From Cyanophora paradoxa (taxonomy: Eukaryota; Glaucocystophyceae; Cyanophorales; Cyanophoraceae), in the NCBI GenBank assembly GCA_004431415.1, contig QPMI01000160.1:101297-165296 (forward strand): a stretch of 64,000 nt of DNA. The letters run 5' to 3'. Positions 12,401 through 24,700 of the stretch are shown here, one piece after another. Below the pieces are notes generated by a model. That model made no database searches and was not told the DNA's origin. It saw nothing but the letters and a program-made list of their open reading frames with translations. Made by a program: the position numbers and the translations under genes. The first letter of the stretch is position 1. Every line of letters starts with the position of its first letter.

Positions 12401-12753
12401 CCGGAATGTGCTGCTGAGGAAGACGCGCACGAGGCGCGAGGCGGGGCGGCCGTACGGCGCCCCCGGCCCCGCCGAGGGCGCCTTTTCCGGCCCGGCCCCC
12501 GCTGCCGAGGCGAGATTAGATCTCCTCGAAGTCGAGATTTGATCCCGCCGCTGCGCGGGCGCACCGGAGTCGGCGGCGTCGGAGAAGGCGACCGAAGCGC
12601 TGTCCGCGAAGGAGGCCGCCGGCAGCAGCTCGAGGTGCACTCCGCTCAGGTCTTGCGCCGACGGCGAGGGCGAGGGCGCCGGCGAGGGCGAGGGCGGAGC
12701 GAGGGAGCGGGCGCTCTCTGCGGCGCGGCCTGAGCGGTGCGCGCGGTCCGCGT
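6490..12753 (-). CDS. DUF4062-like / NACHT / TPR protein (nephrocystin-3-like STAND protein)
   Basis: Multi-exon gene read leftwards. The N-terminal exon (to 12377) carries VRVFLSSTFRDM, the DUF4062 signature. It is followed by exons 12155-12076 (LHLVFVDLRW) and 11984-11891 (GITEEQARRG, SHYFVAFL), then ARYGWCQ at 11812, an order typical of nephrocystin-3-like proteins. Exon 11673-11273 is the linker with SATHLEIAAAL and CLFYMADDALL. A NACHT domain follows: Walker A HGPVGSGKS near 10950, Walker B ALLLLDGLDQ near 10455, and SNPLFLT near 10050. From about 9520 to 6490 the exons encode a winged-helix-like region (GLSEAELHALC) and then many Ala-rich TPR helices (for example PEEALAAHEEALEAARAALG at the end). 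Introns commonly start GTACCCC. STAND proteins of this kind act as nucleotide-switched scaffolds. The start codon is not resolved (no ATG in the first open exon), and some exon joins change frame (see findings), so sequencing errors or decay are possible. Confidence 0.8.
12000..12028. repeat. Poly-G tract (poly-C on the coding strand) inside an intron
   Basis: An uninterrupted run of 29 G. On the minus coding strand it is a poly-C stretch just upstream of the acceptor at 11985-11987 of the NACHT-TPR gene, so it probably serves as an extreme polypyrimidine tract. Its length is uncertain because such runs are hard to sequence. Confidence 0.8.
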
Positions 12754-13326
12754 GGGGCCTTAGCTACCGGTGGAGGATCGCGGCCTGGGTTGGAGGCCCC
12801 GCGCGCCTGCGTACGCGCACGTTGCCGTCATGATCAGGCGCGTGTCGTCAAGAGCAAGCGTGCCAAGGGCTCGAGCTAGCGCGCGAAGCGAACATCAGGG
12901 AGCGCACCGCTCGTAGCAACAAGGGGGGCGAGCTCTGGGGAGCGCGCCCCGGCCGCGGTCGCTTTGCAGATATCGATGTTGAGGCTGCAGCTGACAGCGG
13001 TCGCTCTCGGGGCTCGTGCTGCGCAGGGGCGCGCGAGCGAGCTCAGCAACTTGCCAGAGCGCTTCGGACTTGACCTATCGCGAGCTCAGTGGTCTAGCTC
13101 GGCGTGCTTACCGCCATCGGGCTCGGCGGCGGCGGCGGCCTGGGCCGATCGGACGCAGCCGAAGGCGCCGCCCATCGCTCGAGGCCTAGGTCCCCGCTGG
13201 AGCCCGAAGCCCCGGTTCAAGCCCCGAAGCCCCGGTTCAAGCCCCGTTGAAGCCCGCAGGCCGGGGGTACGCTAAGTTCTATCACACGAAGCGACCCGTG
13301 CGGGCGGGCAAGCCGGCGCCCGGGAG
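12754..13326. promoter_or_regulatory. Divergent promoter region between NACHT-TPR and NBR1-like genes
   Basis: About 570 bases separate the first recognisable exon of the minus-strand NACHT gene from the ATG of the plus-strand NBR1-like gene, so both promoters should lie here. A 20-base unit (CGAAGCCCCGGTTCAAGCCC) is tandemly duplicated at 13205-13244. One TCATGATCA occurs at 12828. No TATA box is recognisable. An unseen 5' exon of the NACHT gene could also be here. Confidence 0.5.
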
Positions 13327-15265
13327 ATGGCGTTCCGAGTCACGCTTGTGGACGAGCGAGCCGGCCGGACAGCTCCCCTGGAGGTGCAGCCTGCTTCGGC
13401 TGAGTCCGCGAAGCTGTTCGCGACCTTGCGCGACGCGGCTCACAAGCTCCTCGCCGGTACGATGGCCTTTCCCCCGTTCTTGAGCGCCTCTTTCTGAGCT
13501 TCCCCGTCCCCAGAGAGCGAGGGCGCTCTCGTCGCGTCTCCTTCGGACGTCCAGCTGTCCTACCGCGATTCAGACAACGACCTTATCAAAATCAACAGCG
13601 AGGAGGAGGCCTTCGCTGCTCTGGCGTGTGTTTCGCAGCCGGCCGCCGCCGCCGCCGGCGGCCTCGTCCTCTACGCATCGCGACCGCTCAATCTGGTCCC
13701 GCGCTCTCTGGCTCAGGACGCCGTCCAAGACGGTAAGAGGACGGTCTCTCTTAGCTTCTAAAATGAAATCCAGAGGCGCGCGCTGACTCGCTGTTCAGGT
13801 CGCCTGACCGCCGGACGCGCTCCCGCGCCCCTCGCCCCTGCGGACTGCGCCACGCTGCAGGAGGCCCTCGCAGACATCGTCCGCGCCGCTGAATCGATTC
13901 TGAGCTCCGTCGGAACTCCGGAGGCGGGAGATCTCAGGTCCCGCGTCGGCGCGCTGCGCACGGCCGCGGCGCAGCTGGCCGCAGCGGCGCCGGCGACGCC
14001 TGCCGTCCCTGCCGCAGCTTTGGAGGAAGCCCCGTTTACCACGCCGGTCGCCGGCCCGCTCCCGTCGCCCGGCGCCCCGATGAGCCCCGTGACTCCGGCC
14101 GCGGCCCCGCGGGCGGCGGCGCCGCCCGCGAACCACGCGCCGGCCGTTCACAAGGATGTCCGATGCGACTCGTGCCACCAGTGGCCCGTCCGGGGTACGC
14201 GATTCAAGTGCGCCCAGTGCGAGAACTTCGACCTCTGCGCCGAGTGCGAGGCCGCCAACCGCCACGACCCTCGCCACATCCTCCTCAAGGCGCGTACCCC
14301 CCCCCCCTTCCCCTCTCTCCCTTCCGAGCGTCGCTGATTCTCCCTCCCCCCCCCCCTTCAGATCCGGGTACCGCGGCAGGTGAAGGTGATGCACGCGGCG
14401 GGGTCGCCCCCCGAAGGGTCCCTCGTCCTCCCGCGTGGGGCCGTACCCCGCGTCCCCTCCGCCGGCCGCCTCCACGCCAGCTTCCCCTCGCCCGCCCTGG
14501 GGCCCGCCCCGGCCCCGGCCCCCGCCCCCGTCCCGTCCCTCCTCTCTGCCGCCTCCTCCGCCGCTTCCGCCTCCGGATCGAGCCCCCCGGCCGCCGCCGC
14601 CGCCCCGGCCCCTGCCCCTGCGGATGCCGCCGGCGCAGGCGCCTCGGCCGCCGGCGCGGGAGCTTCCCCCTCCCCCGCGGACGACGCCGCCGCTCTCGGC
14701 GAGTCTTTCGTCGTCGTACCCGGCGCCGCCTCCTCCTCCCCCGAGCCGGACGACGCCGCCGGCATCGGGCCGGTACTCCCCGCAGCCTCCTCCTCCCCCC
14801 ATCCTTCCTTCTCGCCCCTCCCCGAAGCCTCCCTCGCCGACTCCTCCCTCCTCGCCCTGTCCGACGCCGGTACCCCCCGCCCCCGCCCCCTCTGCCGGCG
14901 CGCTCACGCCGGCGCAGCCCTGGGCTCCTCGATCGACGACGGCGCCGGGGCCGGCCTGGGCGCCGCCCCCTCCAGCTCCCCCCGGCCCCCCAAGGAGCCT
15001 GGCTCGCCCCCCTCGGCCCTGGGCCGTTCCTCCGGTTCCCTCGGGAGGATCCTTACCCCCGAAGAGTTCGCCTGCGAGCTGGACCTCCACGAGTGGTACC
15101 CATACCCCCCTCCATCTCTTCCCCGCCCCCTCCCCGCCCGTTCTCTGAACCGGTACTGTACCCCCCAGGCAGCTGGTGGAGTCACGGAGGGAGATCGAGG
15201 CTCTGCTCTCGGCCTCGACCGCTTCCCTGGGGCCCGCCCCGCCCGCCGCCGCCGCCGGCCCTTGA
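13327..15265 (+). CDS. PB1 + ZZ zinc finger protein, NBR1/p62-like autophagy receptor candidate
   Basis: Five exons join in frame: 13327-13456, 13514-13732, 13799-14289, 14362-15095 and 15169-15265, giving 556 residues. Exons 1-2 encode a PB1 domain: a basic/hydrophobic first strand (MAFRVTLVDERAGR) and an acidic OPCA-like loop (YRDSDNDLIKINSEEEAFAA). Exon 3 ends in a ZZ finger with CDSCHQWPVRGTRFKC, CAQCENFDLCAEC and a final HDPRH. The exon 3-4 join needs a GC donor at 14290; it restores ILLK-IRVPRQVKV, the usual ZZ exit. The middle is Ala/Pro-rich and disordered. ESFVVV after an acidic stretch resembles an Atg8-binding LIR motif. The C-terminus is helical (WQLVESRREIEALLS). PB1+ZZ is the p62/NBR1 layout. 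The NBR1-specific FW domain and a clear UBA domain were not seen, so the cargo-receptor role is inferred. Confidence 0.82.
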
Positions 15266-18200
15266 GGCTCACCCCTTTTATTCCCGTGAACGAGCCTGTA
15301 TAGTGCAGAGTGTCCGAGTTCGCCCGATCGCGGCCCATTCCAGCATTGATAGTCATTGAAAAGTGATCATAAATACAAATGCCAACTTCCCGAGTTCGAA
15401 CAGCCCAAGCTCGCAAGAGCTGTATGTAGGCTATATATAGGCCGCGCCGGGCCGCGCCGCAGCTGCACAGCAACTTGGCAAATCTGCACTCTTACTTTTA
15501 CTTTTACAGGCCCTGGTCAAACTTGACGTAAAACGGCTGCTGGAGGGGGGTTTTCGGTGGCAGAACTGCCCTTTTCTGGCAATTTCTGGGTGCAGAACCG
15601 CCGCATTCCGTGTGTTAATCGTACTTGCATCGGCTTTAAAGCCCTTCTGCATTGAAAAACTACCCGTTAATTATAAGCACCTTTCTGAGGCCAGGGTGCC
15701 CTTGGAAGGCCTACCCCCCCTCAGGACGAAGGATTTGTCATTCAGCACCACATTACAGTTTACAGAAACTGTCTCACCACGACGCCTACCATGAATCCTA
15801 GGATTGGCACTGAGGCACTTACATCTTTGGAAAATAGGAACCGAAGCTTTGAGTGCTGGAGGAATCAGTGAAGCTAGAACTACAGTAGAGAACAACAGCT
15901 GACAGGGATAAAGAGGGAGAGGAAGTGGGTGGGCAGAACACCGTGCTACTACTGGCCCCGAAAAGGCCAGCCTGGTCTACCAGCGGGAGGATCACGCCTC
16001 CACCATAGCGAGTAGCTCCAGCGCGCGCCCAGTCCACCCGCCTCCCGTCTCTCGATCCCAAGGCTGCTGCGCCCCGCTGCAGGTGCAACACCATCCTAAA
16101 AGAGGACCGGAAACCGGAGCTCGTGAGAGCCCGGGTGAAAACCGGTGGGCGCACAGCGCCGCCAGCCGCAGCCAGCGCTCTGTGCTCCTCGGCCGAGAGA
16201 TACCTCCTCCAGTTGGCGCGCGCACGCGCGCGTGGGGTCCGCTGCGGCGGGGGTTGGGAGGCCCCGGGCCGCCCGAGTGCTCAGAAGCACATCGCCTCGC
16301 CAGGAATCTAAGCATCTGTGCGGCCGCGACGCCCAAGGCCGCGACGCGGGCGTGCAATCACACGACCGACGATCATCTGCGCGGGCGCAACACAGGTCGC
16401 CGGCCCCATAGCCGCGGGCGGCCGATCGCTGCCGCAGAGAAGTGCTTGGGCTGAACGAGAGAGCAGCTGCTGAAGCTGCCGCTGGTGTCCGCTGGAGTAG
16501 CTCGCCGAACCGACCCACGGAGCGGATTCCTAACGGACGCGCGGCTAACCAGCTAGAGGAGGGCTAAAGGCACCGCCGAGGCGATTCGCGGCTGCCGGAG
16601 AGGCGCCCAGCGGGCAGGAGCCCGCTACCTACTTTCTCTCCAGGTCGGGGTACGCGAAACCCCCCCCCTCAGGACCGCACTTCTTTATAATTACCCGAGA
16701 ATCGTGTGTCTAGCTATACGTATACAGAGATCTGGATCCGGATAGAACCCGGTGGGAAAGGCATATTTACTTAGCTCAGCGGCTGAGACATAGCTAGGTC
16801 GCATGCGCAGCCTCGCAGGCAGCGCCCCTCTCTCATTCATGGATGGGCGCTCTTGTATGTAGTCAAGTTTTACGTATACATTAAAAACGCCGCGGCCGTG
16901 ACGGTCACTTTTTGACGGCACTTTTAGCTTTACAGAGGGGGCCGGCCCGGCCGGGCCGCCGGGGGTCAAACTTGACGTGAAATGGCAACCCTAGTAGCAG
17001 GCTACTAGCAGCCTACTAGCAGGCCGGGGCCGGGGCCGCCGCGGCGCCGCCGCGCCGGCCCGCCGGGCTATTAGCTGTAGGCTGTAGGCTGTAGCAAACT
17101 GCAGAAGGCTACCGGTACCTGCCTTCTAGGTACATGGCCCTGAATGCGCATTCGGACTCGAATTTCGGAGTGATTTCGGATCGATGGATAGCTTAGGAAT
17201 CATTTGAATGCGCATGCGGACCGATGATGCGGTACGAGTCCGTACGACTCCGTACGAGTGCAAGTACCTTCGAGCCTGATGATCAGAGGGAGGTTTCTCA
17301 TTCATTTCCGCCAATTTCCATTCAAGTTTCCCAGAAAACTTTTTTCATCAAACTCGAACGGGCGGGAAAGAGCCGAGAAAGCGTCACGGCGTCACGGCGT
17401 CACAGACTCCGAGCCCCAAAAAAGGTTCAGTTGCGGGCTCCTAGCCGATTGCGAGTCGCCAAGATTCAATGATTCGGCGGCCGCCGGCGGCCGGCCTGGC
17501 CCGGCGGCCCCGGCCATGGCCATGGCGGCCAGCGACGCCGGTGGCCACTGGCGGGCCGTGCCACGGTGGACCGTGGGCCGTGGCCCCTGGGCCCTGCGGC
17601 CCCTGCGCCGGGCCTGCAGCTGCGGCCTCTGCCAGCTGCCATCATTGTGCCCGCGGCCCGCGGGCCGCGGGCCGCGGCCGTGGCCATGGCCCGTGGCCCG
17701 TGGGCCGTGGCCCGTGGCCATGGGCCGGCGCCGGCGTGGGCCCTGGCCCGGGCGGCCCCTGGCCCGGCGCCGGGCCGGCGGCCATGGGCCGTGCACGGTG
17801 CACGACGGCTGCACGTCGACGCCTGGCCGCGTCGTGGGAGACGGTGGGAGTCGTGGGACTCGTGGCCCAGTGGCCCTGGCAGTGGGATACTCGTGGGCCG
17901 TCACGGCGTGGCCAATGGCCATGCCATGATGGCCGGGTGGCCCTCGAGCTCTCAGAGTCTCGCGCTCGCGATCGTGGGATTCGTGGACGCCGGGCCGCGG
18001 GGCCCGTGGGCCGTGGCCCGTGCCCCGTGGCGGCCGGGCCGGCCAGCCGGCGCCTGGCAGCGGAGGAGGTCTCGTTCTCAGAGTCTACCGTAGTACTCGG
18101 CTACGAGCCTACGAGCCTACGACAACACTGTGACAGCACGGCCGCGGTCTACCGCTGCGCATGCGGCGGCGCTGCCGCAGTGCCGCATGCGCAGTACTAG

Positions 18201-18790
18201 TACATCACTGTACTACGGTACATGCAGCCCGCATGATGCGCAGTGCCGCTGCACTGCGGCAGCTGCCAGCCTGGCAGGCTGCAGCTGGGGCCCGATCGCG
18301 ATTCAGCGTGCGAACCGTTGAACTGCCAGCCTGGCAGGCTGCCTCCAACGTACCGTACGTACGCATATCGATCTTCCTTTGGGACTGTACATATGCAGTG
18401 ATAGCTAGTCCGGGCCGGGATCCTCGGGGATGAGATTTTGAGACTCCACTCGCGCGCTACATATTAATATTGGGACCGGAATTCGAACTTCCGAGCTCGA
18501 GTTCGGAAGCAGTACGCCGCACGCGTGGCCGGGCACGAGGTGGCGTTTGAATTCGAATTCAGCGCTCTCCGTTTGGAGGCTCGCTCGGCATCCAGCGGCG
18601 GCACCTCACGCACGTGAGCCAGCTAGCGCTGAGCGGACTCTCCGGGACCGGAGGCCTGCAGCTAGCTATAGCTAAATATATATCGCGCCCTCTTCCCGCG
18701 GGACTCATGGCCACGGCCAGCTGCAGCAGCCTGGATTCAATTGGCGGGCTGCGCATGCGCAACATACTTCAGACGAATTCAAGTAGGCTA
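15266..18790. other. Intergenic region, no convincing gene; short repeats and palindrome-rich blocks
   Basis: This 3.5-kb gap separates two plus-strand genes. A repeated 23-base phrase beginning GGTCAAACTTGACGT lies at 15515 and 16964. Palindrome-rich blocks occur at 16980-17110 and 17480-18350. A minus-strand reading frame at 15671-15895 has a fairly natural composition (NPRIHGRRRGETVSVNCN) but no splice or start context that could be followed, so I leave it uncalled. The last few hundred bases should hold the promoter of the giant receptor gene, but no element is recognisable. Confidence 0.5.
17480..18060. repeat. GGCC/CCATGG palindrome-rich low-complexity block
   Basis: About 580 bases made largely of variants of GGCCGTGGCC, GGGCCGTGG and GGCCATGGCC. 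The block is self-complementary at many scales, so all six frames stay open for long stretches and encode Arg/Gly/Pro/Trp-rich strings. These open frames are a product of composition; I do not regard them as genes. The block could fold into extensive hairpins. Confidence 0.7.
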
Positions 18791-21700
18791 ATGCGGAAAT
18801 CTGTGACTCTGCAAGCGGCCGGTGGAGCTCGCAGCTACAGGCAGCGCAAGATATCTGCTTTTTCCGATACATTTCGTTGCTTGCTTTCGCTGTCTTGCGT
18901 ACTCCATGCTATTCCTTCTAGCCAGTCGCAAGGTGAGGCTCAACGCAAAGATGAAGCTCAAGCTTAGGCCAAACATGTTTAATTTAAGCGTCCTCGCCTC
19001 CGGCCCAATAATTTTATGTATCACGCGCGCGAGCTCGAGCTCTGAGCATGCATATGCCTGAATTCACTTCGTCTTTCGGTCTTTCGGATCAACAGGTTAC
19101 TCTCGGTTGGTCGTGTCGGCCCCTCCCGCGGATTCCTTCCTTCTTGGTGGCATCATCACCCCCGATCCACGCGGCGTGACTTGCGGTATGTAGATGGTCA
19201 TGGAATCTAATATACGTGTACAATAGACGCCGAGAAACTGTGCCTTATCATTTTGAGTCTTCAGATCAGGGTCAGTCTGCCGCGGATCCGATTTTCCGAG
19301 GTCCGGATCGATATCCATTCCGTATCGGCATCATTTCAAATTTGCAAATTTGATTGCAGATGTTGACCCAAGCGGAACGGCGGAGTGCGAGCTGCACTGG
19401 ATGTGTGGAGACCCGGCTTTCTGCGGCAGCATCCAGCTCGCTCTGATTGGCGGGCCTAATCTGTACACGCGCGACGCTCGACTTTCCCCGGGTACGTTGA
19501 TCATGAGCGGCTCCGCGAATGACTAGCACCGTACATGTCTTTCTTCACATTCGCCACACCGCGCATGCATCCATTGTAATTATAATCGAACTTATCATGC
19601 ATGGAATGTAGGGGATTACGACGTCCGTCCAGTTCGTGTCCAGGTTGTGGATTCAGACCCTGCGTTTCCGGTACGCTAGCGCTGAGGCTCTTTTTTGAAG
19701 ATCGATATCTACAAATATCTTGATGTGATATATAATGATATACTGATCCATGCGCGCGCAATGCTGCCGTGTCCTGTAATCCATTTTTGAATACTCAGGG
19801 GATCGTCTACCACGTCTACCGGTACGATTACCCTGCCTCGAAGCGACCGACGCACTATTTATATATCTTCGGCTTCCGTTCAGATTTACCGTCAATCACA
19901 CTTCCGCTCTCAACTTTTCACTGGGCTTGACGCGCGACTTCGCGGTCCTCCATCAACAGGAAGCCACGCCGCAGAACCCGTCTCCGGGCCTCAACCTCGC
20001 TACCATGAAAGGAGTGGACTTCAACTTTACGCTGCATTTCTACCCCGGCGGCAGTAACGCAAACATCGACAACATCCGGCTGCTAGGCGCCTCCGCGGTT
20101 GCCGGTCCGTAATCGGACACTGATCATGAGACACTGAGACATGCTCGAGCATGCTCTTGATTACTTTTCTTTCGAATTCCACTGAACTTACGGCACGGTT
20201 TGCTTTTTACAGACGTAATCGATCCCTCAAGGCTCGATTCGCTCCCCTCGGTTTGCCGCTTCATGATCATGATCAGGTGTCCTTGTCAATTCGTTCTGAT
20301 TCGAGCACGCCCTCCTTTTCTAGGTAAGAGTGTTCAACTCAAGCAACTCCGGACCCTACCACTTGTACATCGGCGCCAGTACGTCTGCATGTATAGCGAA
20401 CATGCAGTGGAGCTTGCAAATGCAATTTTCGTAAAGGTTTGTGATTTAATTTATGCAGATCGAACCAGCAATGGGAACATCACCTACTCGTCGGCAATGC
20501 TCTCCATCGATCGCGAAAGCGCTCTTTCCGAGTTCCGCGTCAAGCACCGGCCGCTCAGGCTCCAGTCCGACGGCCAGCCTTACGCGTTCCAGTACGCGAA
20601 GGGAACGGACTACAGCCGAACGTGCGCCTACAGACTGAGTCTGAGATTAGATATGCAAATCAAATATTAATCGAAGAATTCGAACCCCTGCACGCTCAGG
20701 TCGGGCCCGTGGTACAACGTCACCCAGGTCTTTCTTGCGAATCCGGACTTCGCCTCGGACGGGTACGCGAAGCTTAAGCTTAAGTATAGCTTGCTCTGAT
20801 CTTAAGCGTTGTAATATTAATTATTACGCGTACAACATCGAATTCAATACTGTTGACTATAGCTTGCTCTGATCTTAAGCTTTATTATACGTACAATATC
20901 GAATTTATTTAACTTAGTAATACTGTTCTCGATCGCGCACAGATTCGAGTTTGCGATTGAGACGCGGAGTGGAAACCAGAAGATCGCGAACTTGTACACC
21001 GTACACGTCCTTCCTCTGCTTATCGCCGAAGTGGAGATGCGGGCCTTCACGCCGGTCCTGGTCGCCGAGCATCTCGCGTACCCTTTCTCGATCTCTTCTA
21101 CCGCGGAATACTTCCGCGTGTGGATGAAAGTCAACTCTGGCGCCCAGAGCACCTGGACGGCACTAAAGAGTTCAGACGGTAACTACCTCTGGACGCACTC
21201 CAAAGGCTTCAAGCAGTACGACTTTGTGTACAAAGCATCGTACGGGGTACGCACTGTGCACATTCGCCGAGCTACCGGTCCGGTTGACGCAACATTAATC
21301 GATATCGCCTCCAAACACAGTTCGGGACCAGAACAATCATAGTGGATCTCCTGCTGCCCTCCGTGCGCGATATGCCCTTTGACTTCGAGCTCAGATCGCC
21401 TTCGCTAACGACGCGAGGTAAAACGCGTGGCAAATCGAAACGCAGGCACTTTATCCCAGGCAAGTCGCCAACGAGCTACGCGAGCTCGCGTTCATCCCCT
21501 TCGCTAAGTGAGAATGCTCGCGCAGTGTCCAAGCAATCGTGAAGGGCTACGACTCCACTGCCTGGACTTCGGATGAACGCCCCATGCGCATCCTCAAGTG
21601 GGGGGGCGCAGGGCTGAACCTCCACGTGAGTCCAGGCAGCGCTACGTTCGACCTGCAAGATTTCGCAGGTGCTCACTCTAAACCTTCAATCACTTTCAGT

Positions 21701-24700
21701 TGCCGTCACTGGAAAGCAGCTTTTAACGTACGTTTGCAACCAGTTACGGTCGTCAAGCCGGCTGAATCGACGGCGGTCGTCGCGGATTTGTTGGCGAACG
21801 TATATGTGAACACTCCGACAGGCGCCGCTGGAGTCCGATTCATCGGCCTCTCGTCTTCATCGGCCTTCTCAGTTCCAGTCACCGTGGAGATAAGGTTTTC
21901 GAGTCGGGTAGACAAGGTTTACCCGGCGTACTTGCTAGGGACGTTTGAGATGTATGTCATTGACGCTTTGGGGGACTGTCGGGGGGAGCCATCGCCTTGG
22001 AACAACACCGGCGTGAGTGATTCCTGCTCTAGCTGCTCGCGATCGGCCGGCAGGCACCATATGCATTGGAGCCGCGGCTGACTGGATTATGTTTAATGCA
22101 GTTTGCTTACTGCGAGGTGAGGCCGGCTTCGACAACAGCAGCAGATGTACTCCCGTCTGATGCCATGTAATCCCACCCTCCCCGCCGCGGCGCGCATTTC
22201 TCGCCGCAGCGCAGTGTCTAACGTTGACGTCCGCGCAGAGTCAGCACAGAGACTCCGGGGCTGGGGTACTTTGCAGCTCCAGTTTACATCCCCTCCTTGC
22301 GCGCCTACCGATGGTACTACGTTGGCACGGCTGGAGGATATGCGTCATTGAAAATCAGTTGGGCTCCTGGCCGCCTCCACCTCAGCCAGCCGAGCAACGC
22401 CATCGCCAAGACGAACTCTTCCGTTCCCATTTTGAAGGGCATCCTCAGCTGCCCTGAGCGTTTAGCGCGGAATGCATACGGCCCTTGCACCCTCAAGGCG
22501 GACAGCACCGCGACCGTCCTGGAAGCGAAGATGTTTGCTCCTGAGAAGCTTTGGCCAGGCGCCAGCTTTCAGGCGGTTTCTGGCGCTGTTGGCACCTTCA
22601 GCTTCTTTGCGAACGAGAACGAGGCACGCATGCGCAATACCATCGAAAGCAAGCGCATCTGCTTGAAATGCGCTTATCACGTTTCCTATTGTTTTTCCGG
22701 CAGCTCCAATCGGGAATGACGGAGAATGTCAAGGTGCACTGGGCCGACTACTGGGCTTCCAGTTACGGCATCGAGGGCGAGTTGAATCCTGCGGCGCGGA
22801 CTTCTGTGAAGGCGTGTTCTTTATTCCGACGACAGTTCATCTGCACTGCTTTTCGTTCACAATTAGAGTCGCGCAGATCGTGGATGTGGACACTTCTGCA
22901 AGCTATTGTGCCCTCGCTTTGGATCCTACTGGCGTTTCCTTTACGATGGTCGGACTTTTGCACTGAACATTGCGCAGTTTGAATAATACCAACTATCCAT
23001 CCGTTTGTACGCAGCGAGGAATGTGCTCTCTCATTTCGGCGCGCGACAAGACGGGTCTGAGAGGCCCCCTTGGAAAAGGCGATTTCAGCTACAACGGAAC
23101 TTTCCCCTTCCAGTACCGGACCTACGCTGAGCCCTCGCTGTCGGTTGGAAACACCTCGGTTCGCGTACCCACGTCGCCATATATATAATATATAAAACTG
23201 GTTTAATTTAATTATATTTGGCTCTGCTTCTCCAGTACGACGTCGTCATCGAGTCGCGGAGCGACTTTGAGCCTGGCTGGTCGGTGAATTTCTTCTGGAC
23301 CGCTGCGGCTGGAACGCACCCAGACCCGCTGATACCGGTGTTCACGGCCCTTTTCCCCGAGGTGCGCATCACGTACTCGCATCGACCACGTCGTTATAAT
23401 TACTGTGCATCGCTTGCGCTACGTTCACACGACCGGACGCGCACGCAGTTTAGGCAAGCATATATGGGATGTAACTTCGCTGCGCTCTCAATACCAGGCG
23501 TACGCGAGCCCTTTCCCCGCGGTCGAGCGCGCCCGCGACACTGTACATGTGGCACTCTTGACTTGCGGTCGCCCGTGCGTACCACAGACTGGCAACCCCA
23601 CTTTCGGGTGCTCCGTCTGGTCGAACCCAGCGAGTCCGGTCGACATCTCCAGCTTACCGGCGCTGAATGTGGAGCCGGCTGGAGCCGGCTCGGCATCGGC
23701 CACCGCAGTGAAAACCTGCTCAACGGACTGCCCAAACACCGCCGACGATTCGACGTTCTTCTGCTCGGGCCCTTGCTCTTCCGGCGCTGCACAGTTCCTG
23801 TCATTCGCGTTCACTCCCACTCGCGCGGCGGACGTCTCGAGCACGGGAGGGGCCCTGCTTCGCATCTTGTACGACTTCAACGTGATCCGCTACTGGGATA
23901 ATACCCCAGCATCAATGGCGAGCGTCCTGATTTCCTTCCTCCGTGCGCATGCTTTGATTTAATGATCAGTAATAACATATAGTGCTGCCAAGCTTACGCC
24001 TACGCGTACGACTTTTGCGCTGTACACTCGCACGCGCAGGAGTTCAACTCAGTTGCAACACAATGAGGCAAGCCGTCGTTGTTTCACTGATTGTTCTCAT
24101 TTTCCTGTTGCATGATACTGAGCCGTTCGTACTGGATCGGAGCAGAATTCACGCCAACGGAAGCGCGACCTGCACATTGACGCGGACTGCCGATTCGTGC
24201 GTGTTCCAATTCGCGGGATAGTCAGCAATTACGCTGACGTCGACTTTAAACTCTGACTGAATTTAAATTGTACGCGCAGCGGTCCAATTCCGCAAGACGC
24301 CGCGGGTCTCTTCACGATAACGTCGGCAGATACGGCGGCGCTCACCGTAGGCCCCCTCACCGTTGCCGCAGACGGATCGAAGGTCAGAGTCTCTATGTCA
24401 GGCGAAGCAGAAAGCATTTTCTGAAGCTTCGCTGCAGGCTGAGTTCAAAATTACTGCGGAGAATCTCGCTTCTTACACAACCGGACGGTCAGTGTCGATT
24501 TCCTACGCCGCGGCTATCGGAGGGGGGGATGTCGTCGGCTCGCCCCTCTCCTTCGACATCATCGTCTCGACTATTTCCTGTGCGACGACGTCGCTCGTTC
24601 TGCTAGCCGAAGACCCCATGCACTCCGAGTGCACCAGCAGCCCGTCCGGTGGCACGCCCGCCATCACAGTCGCCGACATGGACGCTGCAGTGGGCAAGCA

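Noticed and set aside
15671-16518. Possible minus-strand gene in the gap after the NBR1-like gene
   Set aside because: One short frame has natural-looking composition, but no start, splice pattern or homologous domain could be followed.
17469-18200. Long open frames on both strands encoding Arg/Gly/Pro/Trp-rich proteins
   Set aside because: All frames are open because the DNA is self-complementary GGCC/GTGG sequence; there are no splice sites, domains or codon bias.
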